Shown: positions 8,320 through 17,973, counted from the stretch's first letter. The stretch: DNA of 64,000 nucleotides from Virgibacillus_R byunsanensis (GCF_042675965.1 NZ_JBHTKJ010000012.1:124001-188000); one strand, 5' to 3'. Notes: generated by a model from the letters alone, not told the origin. Translations and numbers: made by a program.

Positions 8320-9186
8320 TTATAACTCAATCAGTTGCTGTAATACCTTTTCCTCTTGTTCGGTTAGTGGAACTAGAGGTAAACGTACACCTCCAACATC
8401 TATACCTTTCATACGTAATGCTGTTTTTACTGGAACTGGTGAAGGTGATGTAAATATACCATTCATGATAGGTAAAAGTTTACGATGATGAGAAGCCGCT
8501 TCTTTCACTCTTCCAGAAAAGTATGACTGCACCATGGTTTGCATCTCATTTCCAATAATATGTGATGTGACGGATACAACACCATCTGCTCCTATAGCTA
8601 ACATCGGCAATGTTGTTTCATCGTCTCCACAATATACTGTGAAGTCACTACTAGTACGTTCTATAATATCTGCAGCCTGACCTAGATCTCCACTGGCTTC
8701 TTTAACAGAAACAATGTTTTCAATTTCACTCAAGCTAATGATTGTTTCTCCACTCATTTTTATGGCAGAGCGCCCTGGTACATTATATAACATAATTGGA
8801 AGTTTCGTTTCTTTAGCAATAGTTGCAAAATGTTCGAAAAGTCCACGCTGGTTAGGCTTATTATAGTACGGAACAACCAGCATTACAGCATCAATACCAC
8901 ACGCTTCTGCTTCTTTTGTTAACGAAATAGACGTGGCAGTATTATTACTACCTGTACCAGCAATTACCGGAATACGTCTATTAACCACTTTTACTACATG
9001 TTTAAACAGACTTATTTTTTCTTCTTTTGTCAATGTAGGAGATTCTCCAGTTGTTCCTGCAACAACTAATCCCTCTGTACCATTTTCAAGTAAATATTCA
9101 ATTAAATTTGTAGTTTGTTCAAAATCAATGTTCCCTGCTGCATCAAATGGCGTTACCATTGCAGTTAGAATGCTACCAAAATTCAT
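8320..9186 (-). CDS. dapA: 4-hydroxy-tetrahydrodipicolinate synthase
   Basis: Condenses pyruvate with aspartate semialdehyde, the first committed step to diaminopimelate, lysine and dipicolinate. 288 residues with the whole aldolase-class-I barrel: GTTGESPTL substrate loop, YYNKPNQRGL, YNVPGRSA with the catalytic Tyr, and VSVKEASGDL with the Schiff-base Lys (about residue 161). Last gene of the dipicolinate operon, 17 nt after dapG, and closed by a terminator. Ribosome site AGAGGTG before ATG. Confidence 0.97.
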   Translation of the reverse strand: MNFGSILTAMVTPFDAAGNIDFEQTTNLIEYLLENGTEGLVVAGTTGESPTLTKEEKISLFKHVVKVVNRRIPVIAGTGSNNTATSISLTKEAEACGIDAVMLVVPYYNKPNQRGLFEHFATIAKETKLPIMLYNVPGRSAIKMSGETIISLSEIENIVSVKEASGDLGQAADIIERTSSDFTVYCGDDETTLPMLAIGADGVVSVTSHIIGNEMQTMVQSYFSGRVKEAASHHRKLLPIMNGIFTSPSPVPVKTALRMKGIDVGGVRLPLVPLTEQEEKVLQQLIEL

Positions 9187-9203
9187 GTTATCTTCACCTC
9201 TCT

Positions 9204-10445
9204 TTATAAATTAGTTGCTAAAGAACCTGTTACATTACTTAATTCAAATACATCATGTAAGGCGTTGACCGCTATTTTTAAGTCATTCTCGTGAATGAGT
9301 ACCCAAATAGTGGTGTGACTATCAGCCGATTGCAAAATCTGAACTTCTGCGTCTGTCAGAGCCTGAACAATTCTTGAAGCAACTCCGGGCACACCAGTCA
9401 TACCCGCACCCACCGTTGACACTTTTGCACACTTTTCAGTAATAGTAGGATGAAACCCTAATGTTTTTAGAATGTGGACAGCTTTTTGTGTAAAAACCTC
9501 AGGCACGGTATAAACAACTCCAGTAGGTGATATGTTGATAAAGTCTACAGAAATTCCTGCTCCTGCCATTGCTTTAAAAACCTCCGATTGAAGATGATAT
9601 GATTCTTCTTTTGTCTGAACCTTTATTTGAGTAATGGCTGAGATATGTGCAATCCCTGTTATTAAACGGTCAGGTATATCGCCACCTAACTCTTGTAACC
9701 TAGACGACGTTACCAACGTACCGCCTTCAAGGGAATAGGTGGACCTGACCCTCATCGGAATTTTTGCTTGCATAGCAATTTCAACTGCTCTAGGATGAAT
9801 CACCTTTGCTCCTTGATAAGCTAAATTACAGATTTCAGTATACGTTACAATATCCAATGGACGTGCGGATTCCACAACGCGTGGATCTGCTGTCATAATT
9901 CCATTTACATCCGTAAATATCTCTATTCGTTCAGCTTGTAACGCAGCGCCCAGTGCAGCGGCAGTTGTGTCACTACCTCCACGTCCAATTGTGGTTATGT
10001 CTCCATTTTCTGTTTGACCTTGAAAACCAGCAACAACTACTACATCATTAGTTTGGAGCTCTTTAATAATTCTCTCAGGCTTCACTTCTTTGATTTTGGC
10101 CTGTGTAAATTCAGAATTTGTAACAAATCCTGCTTGTGCCCCTGTTAATGCTGTTGAAGTAATATGATGTTTTTGGAGTTCATTAGATAGCACTACAGAT
10201 GAAATTATTTCCCCACATGACATCAATAAATCTAGTTCCCGATTTGAATTATGGTTAGCAGGGAAATTAACCATGCCTAACAATGTGTCTGTAGCATATG
10301 GATCAGGATTTCTACCTAGTGCAGAAACAACCACAACGAGTTTATATTCCTTCACTAATGCCTCTTTTATATGTTTAATAACATGATTTCTATTTTCTTC
10401 TGTTTGAACAGACGTTCCGCCAAATTTCTGAATTAATACATGCAT
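9204..10445 (-). CDS. dapG: Aspartokinase, DapG type
   Basis: Phosphorylates aspartate to open the aspartate pathway. 413 residues: kinase domain with IQKFGGTSV at the N-terminus, GRGGSDTTAAALGAAL and EIFTDVNGIMTADPR, then two ACT domains in the last ~150 residues (IKVQTKEESYHLQSEVFKAM; VSTVGAGMTGVPGVASRI). Its place in the dpa operon next to asd matches B. subtilis aspartokinase I (DapG), the diaminopimelate-sensitive isozyme; regulation by DAP is known for that protein and inferred here. Confidence 0.95.
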   Translation of the reverse strand: MHVLIQKFGGTSVQTEENRNHVIKHIKEALVKEYKLVVVVSALGRNPDPYATDTLLGMVNFPANHNSNRELDLLMSCGEIISSVVLSNELQKHHITSTALTGAQAGFVTNSEFTQAKIKEVKPERIIKELQTNDVVVVAGFQGQTENGDITTIGRGGSDTTAAALGAALQAERIEIFTDVNGIMTADPRVVESARPLDIVTYTEICNLAYQGAKVIHPRAVEIAMQAKIPMRVRSTYSLEGGTLVTSSRLQELGGDIPDRLITGIAHISAITQIKVQTKEESYHLQSEVFKAMAGAGISVDFINISPTGVVYTVPEVFTQKAVHILKTLGFHPTITEKCAKVSTVGAGMTGVPGVASRIVQALTDAEVQILQSADSHTTIWVLIHENDLKIAVNALHDVFELSNVTGSLATNL

Positions 10446-10460
10446 AGCTCCACCTCTATT

Positions 10461-11507
10461 TTATAACCAATTATTTTGTATTAAACGATCAGCAATTTGA
10501 ACTGTATTCCATGCTGCACCCTTTACTAGATTATCGGAAACTACCCACAGATGAAAACCATTTCCTTTATCTAAATCCCTTCTTACTCTTCCAACAAATA
10601 CATCTTCCTTGTTTGTAGCACTCATTGGGGTTGGGTATAGTTGTGAGCCTGGGTCATCCTCTAATACAACACCCTCTGCCCCAACGAGTACTTTCCATAA
10701 ATCAGTAACCGTTAAACCTTCCTTTTCGACCTCAACATAAACACTCTCTGCATGAGAAGTAAATAAAGGGAGTCTAACACATGTTGCAGCAACAGAAATG
10801 TTTGGAGCATGCATTATCTTTTTAGTTTCGTTTATCATTTTCATTTCTTCAAATGTATATCCGTTTTCTTGGAAAACATCTATTTGAGGAATTGCGTTAA
10901 AAGCTATTGGATAATGTTTTTCTTCCCCTTTTACAGGTAATAGCTCTGTCGTCATTTCCTGATTATCCAAGTATTGTCTTGTTTGATTCTCCAATTCCTT
11001 TGATGCTTGTGTACCAGCACCTGAGACTGCTTGATACGTAGAGACAATGATTCGAGATAACCCAAATGCGTCTTGTATTGGTTTTAATGCAGTGACCATT
11101 TGAATTGTTGAGCAATTTGGATTTGCAATAATTCCATTATGCTGTTTTATATCTGCTTCGTTTACCTCTGGAACCACTAACGGAACATTTTCATCCATTC
11201 TGAATGCACTAGTATTATCAATAACGACTGCTCCACGTTTAACAGCCTCTGGTGCTAGTTGTTTAGACACTGAACCCCCAGCTGAGAATAGAGCAATATC
11301 TACACCTTCAAAACTTTCAGGAGTAGCCTTTTCCACTGTAATTTGCTTACTATTAAATGACACTTTTTTCCCAGCAGATCGTTCTGAGGATAAAAGTTTC
11401 AATTCATTTACAGGAAATTTCTTACGTTCAAGTATTTCAATGATTTTTTCACCGACAGCTCCGGTTGCACCAACAACTGCGACATTATATGCTACTTTTT
11501 TAGTCAT
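10461..11507 (-). CDS. asd: Aspartate-semialdehyde dehydrogenase
   Basis: NADPH-dependent reduction of aspartyl phosphate to aspartate semialdehyde. Rossmann motif VVGATGAVGEKI at the N-terminus, catalytic Cys in IIANPNCSTIQM, and the active-site segment TCVRLPLFTSHAE with the His later in the protein. 348 residues from ATG 11507, which has GAAGGGAG 8 nt upstream; the frame extends to a TTG 24 nt earlier without a ribosome site. Placed between dpaB and dapG so that dipicolinate precursor supply is co-expressed in the mother cell. Confidence 0.97.
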   Translation of the reverse strand: MTKKVAYNVAVVGATGAVGEKIIEILERKKFPVNELKLLSSERSAGKKVSFNSKQITVEKATPESFEGVDIALFSAGGSVSKQLAPEAVKRGAVVIDNTSAFRMDENVPLVVPEVNEADIKQHNGIIANPNCSTIQMVTALKPIQDAFGLSRIIVSTYQAVSGAGTQASKELENQTRQYLDNQEMTTELLPVKGEEKHYPIAFNAIPQIDVFQENGYTFEEMKMINETKKIMHAPNISVAATCVRLPLFTSHAESVYVEVEKEGLTVTDLWKVLVGAEGVVLEDDPGSQLYPTPMSATNKEDVFVGRVRRDLDKGNGFHLWVVSDNLVKGAAWNTVQIADRLIQNNWL

Positions 11508-11561
11508 ATGGATGACTCCCTTCGTATTCAATAAATTTCTTCATTAAAATAAATATAGTAT

Positions 11562-12167
11562 TTATTCTACCATATTTTCATCCACATAAGGAATAATAAC
11601 AGGTTGAAGTTGTTTATGATGAAGAGCCGCTTCAACGGTATCCACTAAATAATCCATTTTTGCAACTAAGGAGTTTGGCTTTTTATAGGGATTATCTTGC
11701 CCGTATGGAATAAAATATATAAATTTACTTGCCATTAATCGCATTAAATTCACACCATTTAAACCAAGTGCATCATTAGTTGAAATGCCTAACACGACTG
11801 GATTTTGGTTTCTCATCGTAGCCTTGGCTGCCATTAGCACCGGGGAGTCTGTAAGTGCATTGGCAAATTTACTCAAGGAATTACCTGTGAGTGGTGCAAT
11901 TACCATACAATCTAATGGATATTTTGGTCCTAATGGTTCTGCTTCTGGCATTGTGGAGATAACACGTTTTCCAGTAATTGCTTCTATCTTCTCAATATGA
12001 TCCTCAGCTTTACCGAATTTTGTATCTGTGTTTCGGACTGTATAGGACACAATTGGAATAACTTCCGCCTTTTCTTTCATTAACCGTTCCAATTGTGGAA
12101 ATACATCATCATAGGTACAGTGAGAACCAGTTAACCCAAATCCTATTCTTTTCCCTTCTAAACTCAT
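11562..12167 (-). CDS. dpaB: Dipicolinate synthase subunit B
   Basis: Flavoprotein-fold subunit of dipicolinate synthase (SpoVFB). 201 residues beginning MSLEGKRIGFGLTGSHC, with PLTGNSLSKFANALTDSPV typical of the flavoprotein/PPC-decarboxylase-like fold. Works with DpaA in the mother cell to make dipicolinic acid, which the forespore takes up for heat resistance. ATG overlaps the dpaA stop by 4 nt, so the subunits are coupled. Confidence 0.95.
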   Translation of the reverse strand: MSLEGKRIGFGLTGSHCTYDDVFPQLERLMKEKAEVIPIVSYTVRNTDTKFGKAEDHIEKIEAITGKRVISTMPEAEPLGPKYPLDCMVIAPLTGNSLSKFANALTDSPVLMAAKATMRNQNPVVLGISTNDALGLNGVNLMRLMASKFIYFIPYGQDNPYKKPNSLVAKMDYLVDTVEAALHHKQLQPVIIPYVDENMVE

Positions 12168-13048
12168 ATACGTTTCCCCTTTCCTAATAAAAATTGCTTA
12201 ATTACATCTGCTAAGATCTTACCAGCAGTTTTTGGAGCTACTATTCCAGGTAAACTTCTTGCTAAAATAGCTTTAACGCCACGTTTTTCGGCATAAGCAA
12301 AATCTGTTCCTCCCGGTTTAGAAGCCAAATCAATAATTAACCCATGTGAAGGAAGTTGTTGAATGGATTTTTCATTTACTACTAATGCTGGAATTGTATT
12401 AATTAATAAGTCACAATCATGCGTATAATCTTGAAGTTCAGCTAAAGGTATTGCTGTTAGACCCATTTCTGTTATTCGTGCTAGATCCATAATACTTCTT
12501 GCACTTACCGAAACTTTGGCACCTAAAGCAGAAAATTTATTGGCTACTGTATGCCCCACACGACCAAAACCAACAACAATAACCCTTGATCCGTGGATTG
12601 TATAGTCAGTATGTTCAATGGCCATCATGATGGTACCTTCTGCTGTTGGTATCGAATTATAGATCGCCACATCATCCCGATTTAATAATGGTATTAATGA
12701 AACTCCCGCGTCTTTTGTTGCTGTTGTTAAATAATCATTGGTAATTCCAGTAAAAACCATTGCTGACTTTTTTAATTGTGAAAACCATTGTTTTGATAAC
12801 TGAATATGTTGATCAGAAAAAACAGTTTCCACATTTCCATCATGATCTGTACCTGTTATTGGCAGAATAACAGCATCTAATACACCTAGCTCTAAGTCCG
12901 CAAAATCTACTTGTTTCAACCCCGTGTATCCTTGTTCTAACTTATCAAAACCTACGAGATAAATTGTTGTTCCCGATAATTCTTGTAATTGGCGAATTAA
13001 CTCCAAATAACGTGCATCGCCACCTATCACACCTATGAATCGATCCAT
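12164..13048 (-). CDS. dpaA: Dipicolinate synthase subunit A
   Basis: Dehydrogenase subunit of dipicolinate synthase (SpoVFA). 294 residues; an N-terminal catalytic domain (FIGVIGGDARYLELIRQLQ) and a Rossmann NAD(P)-binding domain with VIVVGFGRVGHTVANKFSALG at about 138-160. First gene of the dpaA-dpaB-asd-dapG-dapA operon; ribosome site GGAGGGGTG. A SigK-like promoter lies upstream (separate entry), agreeing with mother-cell expression known for spoVF. Confidence 0.96.
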   Translation of the reverse strand: MDRFIGVIGGDARYLELIRQLQELSGTTIYLVGFDKLEQGYTGLKQVDFADLELGVLDAVILPITGTDHDGNVETVFSDQHIQLSKQWFSQLKKSAMVFTGITNDYLTTATKDAGVSLIPLLNRDDVAIYNSIPTAEGTIMMAIEHTDYTIHGSRVIVVGFGRVGHTVANKFSALGAKVSVSARSIMDLARITEMGLTAIPLAELQDYTHDCDLLINTIPALVVNEKSIQQLPSHGLIIDLASKPGGTDFAYAEKRGVKAILARSLPGIVAPKTAGKILADVIKQFLLGKGKRI

Positions 13049-13094
13049 TATTTTTAAACACCCCTCCAGACAAACTCACATATATTATTCTTAA

Positions 13095-13122
13095 TAGCTT
13101 ATGTGCTTCCAGGGGGTTAGTG
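13095..13122 (-). promoter_or_regulatory. Candidate sigma-K promoter of the dpaA operon
   Basis: Minus strand carries CAC (13120-13122), 16 bp, then CATAAGCTA (13095-13103), which fits the SigK pattern AC / CATANNNTA. The distance to dpaA (about 45 bp) and the late-sporulation role of the operon agree. SigE has a similar -10, so the assignment is tentative. Confidence 0.5.
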
Positions 13123-13143
13123 ATTAGTAGTTTTTTTAAAATC

Positions 13144-13180
13144 AAAAAAAGGCTAGTATCTCTAAACCGAGACACTAGCC
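13144..13180 (-). terminator. Rho-independent terminator after ymxH
   Basis: 12 bp stem GGCTAGTGTCTC / GAGATACTAGCC (arms 13169-13180 and 13151-13162, one G-T pair), then seven T residues on the minus strand. Confidence 0.92.
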
Positions 13181-13203
13181 TATTCCTATATATGGATAAA
13201 AAT

Positions 13204-13443
13204 TTATTTCGAGTCCAATTCAATCATAATCATATCCTTTCCGATTTTTTGAATTGAATTCCAGTGAATTGTAGTTTCATCTCCTTCTTTCTTAAGTCCA
13301 AACCATTTATAATTAGGAAGAATAAAAGATTCAATTTGCCCTGTTTTTTCATTAATTTCAAGATCTGTTTGTCCCAGTATACCTAATCTGGAGCCGTGAT
13401 TAACATCTACAATTTCTTTTCCACTAATATCCTTATAACGCAT
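13204..13443 (-). CDS. ymxH: YlmC/YmxH family sporulation protein (PRC-barrel)
   Basis: Small 79-residue PRC-barrel protein of the YlmC/YmxH family. The pattern MRYKDISGKEIVDVNHGSRLG followed by an ELE-like ILPNYKWFGL and IHWNSIQKIGKDMIMIEL is diagnostic. Function unknown; family members are conserved in endospore formers. ATG 13443 has GGGGGAT just upstream. It is bracketed by two strong terminators, so it is expressed as its own unit or by read-through from mlpA. Confidence 0.88.
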   Translation of the reverse strand: MRYKDISGKEIVDVNHGSRLGILGQTDLEINEKTGQIESFILPNYKWFGLKKEGDETTIHWNSIQKIGKDMIMIELDSK

Positions 13444-13490
13444 ATATTCATCCCCCAAAAAGTATGATCTACTTTCAATATATGCCCATA

Positions 13491-13520
13491 AAAAAAACCT
13501 ATGTCTCTAAAACATAGGTT
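13491..13520 (-). terminator. Rho-independent terminator at the mlpA stop codon
   Basis: AACCTATGT / ACATAGGTT perfect 9 bp stem (13512-13520, 13496-13504) with a 7 nt loop and a T run on the minus strand. The upstream arm includes the last bases of mlpA's stop codon. Confidence 0.9.
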
Positions 13521-14742
13521 AGGTTGTTATCTTTGGAGCTATTAACGCAGTTGAAGATGATTTTTCAAACACTGTACGGATGACATCTTTAATCGTATTA
13601 TCATTCACCGCATCTATTTGACGAATCATTTCATCCATTGTTCGATGTCTGTTTAATAACAATTCATTTTTTCCATTGCGGCTCATACGACTGTTCGTAC
13701 TTTCCAAGCTTAACAATAAGTTTCCTTTTAGTTGTTCTTTACTGTTTTTCAATTCCTTGTCAGTCAAGCCATTTTTAATCATTGCATTTACAGTTTGATC
13801 AATTGTTTCCTGTAGTAGTGGTAATTGAGCCTTGCCTGTTCCAGCATAAATGGTTAAGAGTCCATTATCCAAAAAAGAGGAATGATAAGAGAATACGGCA
13901 TATGCTAATCCCTGTTTTTCTCTAACATCTTGAAATAATCTCGAACTCATACTACCACCTAGAACATTGTTCATGATAATCAGACTATAAATATTGTCAT
14001 CACCTACTGATAACCCATCATAGCCAAGGCATAAATGTGCTTGTTCTGTATCTTTATTTCGCTCAATCTTATTTGCAAGAAACGTCGGTTTACTAACAGA
14101 TGATGGTTGATGACTTGATTCATAGTTACCAAAATAATTCTCAACATTACCTATAAATGATTCATCTACATTACCAGCTACGGATACAACAACATTTTCT
14201 GGTGTGTATCGTTCTTTTATATAATTACGCAATGTTTCTGGTTTAAAACTCTTTAAATGTTCTTCTGTTCCGAGTATAGGATAACCTAATGGATGATCAC
14301 CATACGAAGCTCGTGCTAATATATCATGTACAATGTCATCAGGTGTATCTTCATACATTTTAATTTCCTCAAGGACAACTTTCTTTTCTCGTTCCATTTC
14401 TTTTTCATCAAACGTGGAGTTAAAAAACATATCTGCTAAAATTTCCAATGCATATTCCTTGTGCGTATCAATCACTTTTGCGTAATAGCATGTATATTCT
14501 TTTGATGTAAACGCATTCACCTGGCCGCCGATAGCATCAAATGCTTCTGCAATATCTTGAGCAGAACGGGTGAGAGTTCCTTTGAAAAACATGTGCTCTA
14601 AAAAATGTGAAATTCCGTTATTTTGATCGGTTTCATTTCGTGAGCCAGTTAAAACCCAGATACCTATTGTCACTGAACGAACAGTTGGTATAGTTTCTAA
14701 TACAACTCGAAGTCCATTTTCACTCGTATGTCTTTCTACCAT
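13519..14742 (-). CDS. mlpA: M16-family zinc protease MlpA
   Basis: Processing-protease-like (pitrilysin family) metalloprotease. The inverted zinc motif HFLEH is at residues ~50-54 (ISHFLEHMFFKGT), with the third ligand Glu expected about 75 residues later in the KKVVLEEIKMYEDTPDD segment. 407 residues from ATG 14742, which follows AGGAGG by 6 nt; B. subtilis MlpA is about 409. Cytoplasmic; no signal peptide. It follows ylxY by 22 nt. B. subtilis MlpA has been linked to control of protease genes, which I carry over only as family knowledge. Confidence 0.94.
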   Translation of the reverse strand: MVERHTSENGLRVVLETIPTVRSVTIGIWVLTGSRNETDQNNGISHFLEHMFFKGTLTRSAQDIAEAFDAIGGQVNAFTSKEYTCYYAKVIDTHKEYALEILADMFFNSTFDEKEMEREKKVVLEEIKMYEDTPDDIVHDILARASYGDHPLGYPILGTEEHLKSFKPETLRNYIKERYTPENVVVSVAGNVDESFIGNVENYFGNYESSHQPSSVSKPTFLANKIERNKDTEQAHLCLGYDGLSVGDDNIYSLIIMNNVLGGSMSSRLFQDVREKQGLAYAVFSYHSSFLDNGLLTIYAGTGKAQLPLLQETIDQTVNAMIKNGLTDKELKNSKEQLKGNLLLSLESTNSRMSRNGKNELLLNRHRTMDEMIRQIDAVNDNTIKDVIRTVFEKSSSTALIAPKITT

Positions 14743-14764
14743 TTTTCTCCTCCTAGGTGCAGAA

Positions 14765-15712
14765 CTATCTATCTTCACTTAATAAGCTATTAACCGATCC
14801 AATCTTGTAACCATTTTCTTTTATATTTAGAATCAATGGTTCTAGACCTTGAACAATGGAAGGCGTTGGATGCATTAATATCATAGCTCCTGGGTGAATT
14901 TTCCTAATTACTTGGTTCATCATAACAGAAACAGAGGGATTCTTCCAATCAATCGTATCAACACTCCACAAAATGGTCTCCATCTCCAAATCAGAAGCTG
15001 TATCAACAACTTGGTCTTTAAAACTTCCACTAGGTGGAGCAAACCATTTTGGTGTTCGATCAGTGATTGCTTCTAAAATTTCATTTGTCTGTTTTATTTG
15101 ATTTACAATTTCCTGTTCAGATAAGCGAGCCATATCTGGATGATTATAAGCATGATTCCCTATCACATGACCTTGTTCATCAATCATTTTTACATAGTCA
15201 GAATGTTCTTTTGCCCATTTCCCTTCAATAAAAAATGTTGCCTTTATCTTATGTTTTTTTAATACATTTAACATATGAGGAATGTGCTCTTCACCCCAGG
15301 AGACATTAATTAAAAAACTAACCATCTCCTTTTCTGGATGCCCCCTGTAAATTGGCGATGCAGGTAAATCATCCATCGTAATCGTAGGGGGAACCTGTTC
15401 ATAAACCAACAATGATTCATCAAATACCTTTCCCTTTTTCATTTGTTGATATGACTTTTCTATATCTACTTTAATTCCATTTCTTCCAGGAATCTTTTTC
15501 CATACCTTATCAATAACAGCATTTTGAGGAGCCTCTTCATACGTTGAGTGTTTCTCTGTAATCTCGATATACAATGGATCCTCTGATTTAACAGCAGTAT
15601 GTGTCATGGTATTTATATCATTTATAGCAAAAGGATTATAACTTGTATCAAAAGCTATAGCAACAATGATTATGAATATACAAATATGTATTATTTTACG
15701 GTAACGGTACAT
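14765..15712 (-). CDS. ylxY: YlxY, polysaccharide-deacetylase-like protein lacking catalytic Asp
   Basis: Membrane-anchored or secreted NodB-fold protein of 315 residues. An N-terminal hydrophobic anchor (residues ~8-23) is followed by a stalk and the carbohydrate-esterase-4 domain from ~130. Zinc-type histidines are kept in GNHAYNHPDM, and the late LMHPTPSIV motif is present. The first motif of active enzymes (TFDDG) is replaced by LINVSWGEE, so the catalytic aspartates are missing; B. subtilis YlxY is described in databases as the same subgroup. Activity is therefore doubtful. Lies between pnp and mlpA as in B. subtilis. Confidence 0.9.
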   Translation of the reverse strand: MYRYRKIIHICIFIIIVAIAFDTSYNPFAINDINTMTHTAVKSEDPLYIEITEKHSTYEEAPQNAVIDKVWKKIPGRNGIKVDIEKSYQQMKKGKVFDESLLVYEQVPPTITMDDLPASPIYRGHPEKEMVSFLINVSWGEEHIPHMLNVLKKHKIKATFFIEGKWAKEHSDYVKMIDEQGHVIGNHAYNHPDMARLSEQEIVNQIKQTNEILEAITDRTPKWFAPPSGSFKDQVVDTASDLEMETILWSVDTIDWKNPSVSVMMNQVIRKIHPGAMILMHPTPSIVQGLEPLILNIKENGYKIGSVNSLLSEDR

Positions 15713-15774
15713 ACCTATCCCCTCCTCATTTCATCATATGAAATAAACGGACAAGATATGAAATAAGGGAAAAT

Positions 15775-15801
15775 AAAAAAAGAAACTGGTTTACCAGCTT
15801 C
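15775..15801 (-). terminator. Rho-independent terminator of pnp
   Basis: GAAGCTGG / CCAGTTTC stem (15794-15801, 15782-15789; one G-T pair) with a 4 nt loop, then TTTTTTTATTTT on the minus strand, 20 nt after the pnp stop. Confidence 0.88.
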
Positions 15802-15820
15802 TCATTTTCAACTTCTTTCT

Positions 15821-17935
15821 TTATGACCTTGACTTTTCACTTTTTTCTTTCTCTTCTTTTAACACTGCTTTACGAGAAAGATTTACCCTACCTTGGTGAT
15901 CAATTTCTTTAACCTTAACCATAATTTCATCACCAATGGATACAACATCTTCCACTTTATTAGTTCGTTCTTCTGCTAGTTCGGAAATGTGGACTAATCC
16001 ATCTTTACCTTTAAATAACTCTACGAAGGCACCGAATTTTTCTATACGTTTAACTGTACCTAAATACATTTGTCCTACTTCTACTTCACGTATAAGATCT
16101 TCAATAATTTTTTTAGCTTTCTCGTTCATGGAAGCATCAGTTGATGAGATAAATACATTACCTTCTTGTTCAATATCTATCTTAACACCAGTTTCTTCAA
16201 TAATTTGATTGATTTGTTTTCCGCTTGGTCCAATTACGGCACGAATTTTATCTGGATTAATTGTCATGGTTAAAATCTTTGGAGCATATTGAGAAAGCTC
16301 TGTTTTAGGTTCATTAATCGTAGAAAGCATAGAATCTAATATTACCATACGACCTTTTTTAGCCTGGGTTAAAGCTTCTTCTAATATCTCTTTTGATAAA
16401 CCACTTACCTTAATATCCATTTGCAGTGCTGTGACACCTTTTTCAGTACCAGCAACTTTAAAGTCCATATCACCAAGTGCATCTTCCATCCCTTGAATGT
16501 CAGACAAAATGGTATAATCATCACCAGATTTAACAAGTCCCATTGCAATACCTGCAACTGGAGATTTAATTGGTACACCTGCATCCATCATCGCTAATGT
16601 ACTTGCACAAATACTTGCTTGAGAAGTAGAACCATTCGATTCTAATACTTCAGACACAAGACGAATTGTATAAGGGAAATCTTTATCAGATGGGAGTACC
16701 TTCTCAAGTGCTCTTTCTCCTAAGGCACCATGTCCAATTTCACGACGTCCTGGACCTCTAATTGGGCCTGTTTCACCTACACTATATTGTGGGAAGTTAT
16801 AATGATGCATGAAACGTTTAGATTCTTCTAAGTCTAGCCCATCTAAAATTTGCACATCACCTAAAGCACCCAATGTACAAACACTTAGTGCTTGAGTTTG
16901 TCCACGTGTAAATAATCCAGATCCATGTGTACGCGGAAGCACGTTTATACGTGAGGATAATGGACGTATTTCATCAATTTTACGACCATCTGGACGTATT
17001 TTTTCTTTCGTAATGAGAAGTCGAACTTCTTCTTTAATCATCTTGTCCAGAATAGATTTTACTTGTTTAATTACTTCTTGTTCTTCTTCCTCATATTCAC
17101 TCAGAATTTCATCTTTTGCATTGCTGATTGCTTCTTCTCTTGCATGCTTTTCGGTTACTTTAATTGCTTCAACTATCTTTTCTTTTCCTGCTGCTTCTAT
17201 CTTGTTTGTTAATTCTTCGTCCAACTCTAATAAGGTTACTGGTGATTTTTCTAAACCAACAGCGTTAATAATTTCTGTTTGGAATTCGACTAAACGAATG
17301 ATTTCCTGATGACCAAACATAATTGCTTCAAGCATTACATCCTCAGGTACTTCTTGTGCACCTGCTTCTACCATGTTAATCGCATCTTTGGTACCAGCAA
17401 CTGTCAATTCAATATCACTTTTTGCTTCTTGCTCAATAGTAGGGTTAATGACAAATTCTCCATCAACTCGTCCCACATTTACACCTGCAATTGGTTCTGC
17501 GAATGGAATATCCGAAATACTTAACGCGATGGAAGTACCAACCATTGCTGCAATTGCTGAAGGGCAATCCTGATCAACACTCATAACCGTGCTTATTGCT
17601 TGAACTTCATTTCTAAAACCATCTGGAAAAAGTGGTCGGATTGGTCGATCAATTAATCGTGATGTTAAAATAGCTTTATCACTTGGTCTTCCCTCACGTT
17701 TAATAAATCCTCCTGGTATCTTACCTACGGCATATAAACGCTCTTCGTAATTAACCGTTAAAGGAAAAAATGGTAAATCCTTAGGTTCCTTTGACGCTGT
17801 TGCTACAGACAATACTGAAGTATCACCGTAACGAATCATACATGCGCCATTTGCTTGCTTAGCTAGTTCTCCTGTTTCGACGATAAACTTTTTACCGGCA
17901 ATTTCTGTGGAGAATACTTGTTTTTCTTCTGCCAT
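15821..17935 (-). CDS. pnp: Polyribonucleotide nucleotidyltransferase (PNPase)
   Basis: Phosphorolytic 3'-5' exoribonuclease of the RNA degradosome network. 704 residues: two RNase PH domains (first with YEERLYAVGKIPGGFIKREGRPSD; second with GSGLFTRGQTQALS and the catalytic DIQGMEDALGDMDFKVAGT), a KH domain (IGPSGKQINQIIEETG) and a C-terminal S1 domain (VGQMYLGTVKRIEKFGAFVEL). Start ATG 17935 with AAAGGAG 11 nt upstream; the length equals B. subtilis Pnp. It has its own promoter candidate and terminator. Confidence 0.98.
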   Translation of the reverse strand: MAEEKQVFSTEIAGKKFIVETGELAKQANGACMIRYGDTSVLSVATASKEPKDLPFFPLTVNYEERLYAVGKIPGGFIKREGRPSDKAILTSRLIDRPIRPLFPDGFRNEVQAISTVMSVDQDCPSAIAAMVGTSIALSISDIPFAEPIAGVNVGRVDGEFVINPTIEQEAKSDIELTVAGTKDAINMVEAGAQEVPEDVMLEAIMFGHQEIIRLVEFQTEIINAVGLEKSPVTLLELDEELTNKIEAAGKEKIVEAIKVTEKHAREEAISNAKDEILSEYEEEEQEVIKQVKSILDKMIKEEVRLLITKEKIRPDGRKIDEIRPLSSRINVLPRTHGSGLFTRGQTQALSVCTLGALGDVQILDGLDLEESKRFMHHYNFPQYSVGETGPIRGPGRREIGHGALGERALEKVLPSDKDFPYTIRLVSEVLESNGSTSQASICASTLAMMDAGVPIKSPVAGIAMGLVKSGDDYTILSDIQGMEDALGDMDFKVAGTEKGVTALQMDIKVSGLSKEILEEALTQAKKGRMVILDSMLSTINEPKTELSQYAPKILTMTINPDKIRAVIGPSGKQINQIIEETGVKIDIEQEGNVFISSTDASMNEKAKKIIEDLIREVEVGQMYLGTVKRIEKFGAFVELFKGKDGLVHISELAEERTNKVEDVVSIGDEIMVKVKEIDHQGRVNLSRKAVLKEEKEKSEKSRS

Positions 17936-17973
17936 TAGTAATAGTACTCCTTTCAATAGAACATTCTAATATC

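Noticed and set aside
12945..13223. 92-codon frame at the dpaA start
   Set aside because: It overlaps dpaA in another frame and runs through the ymxH terminator; a shadow frame.
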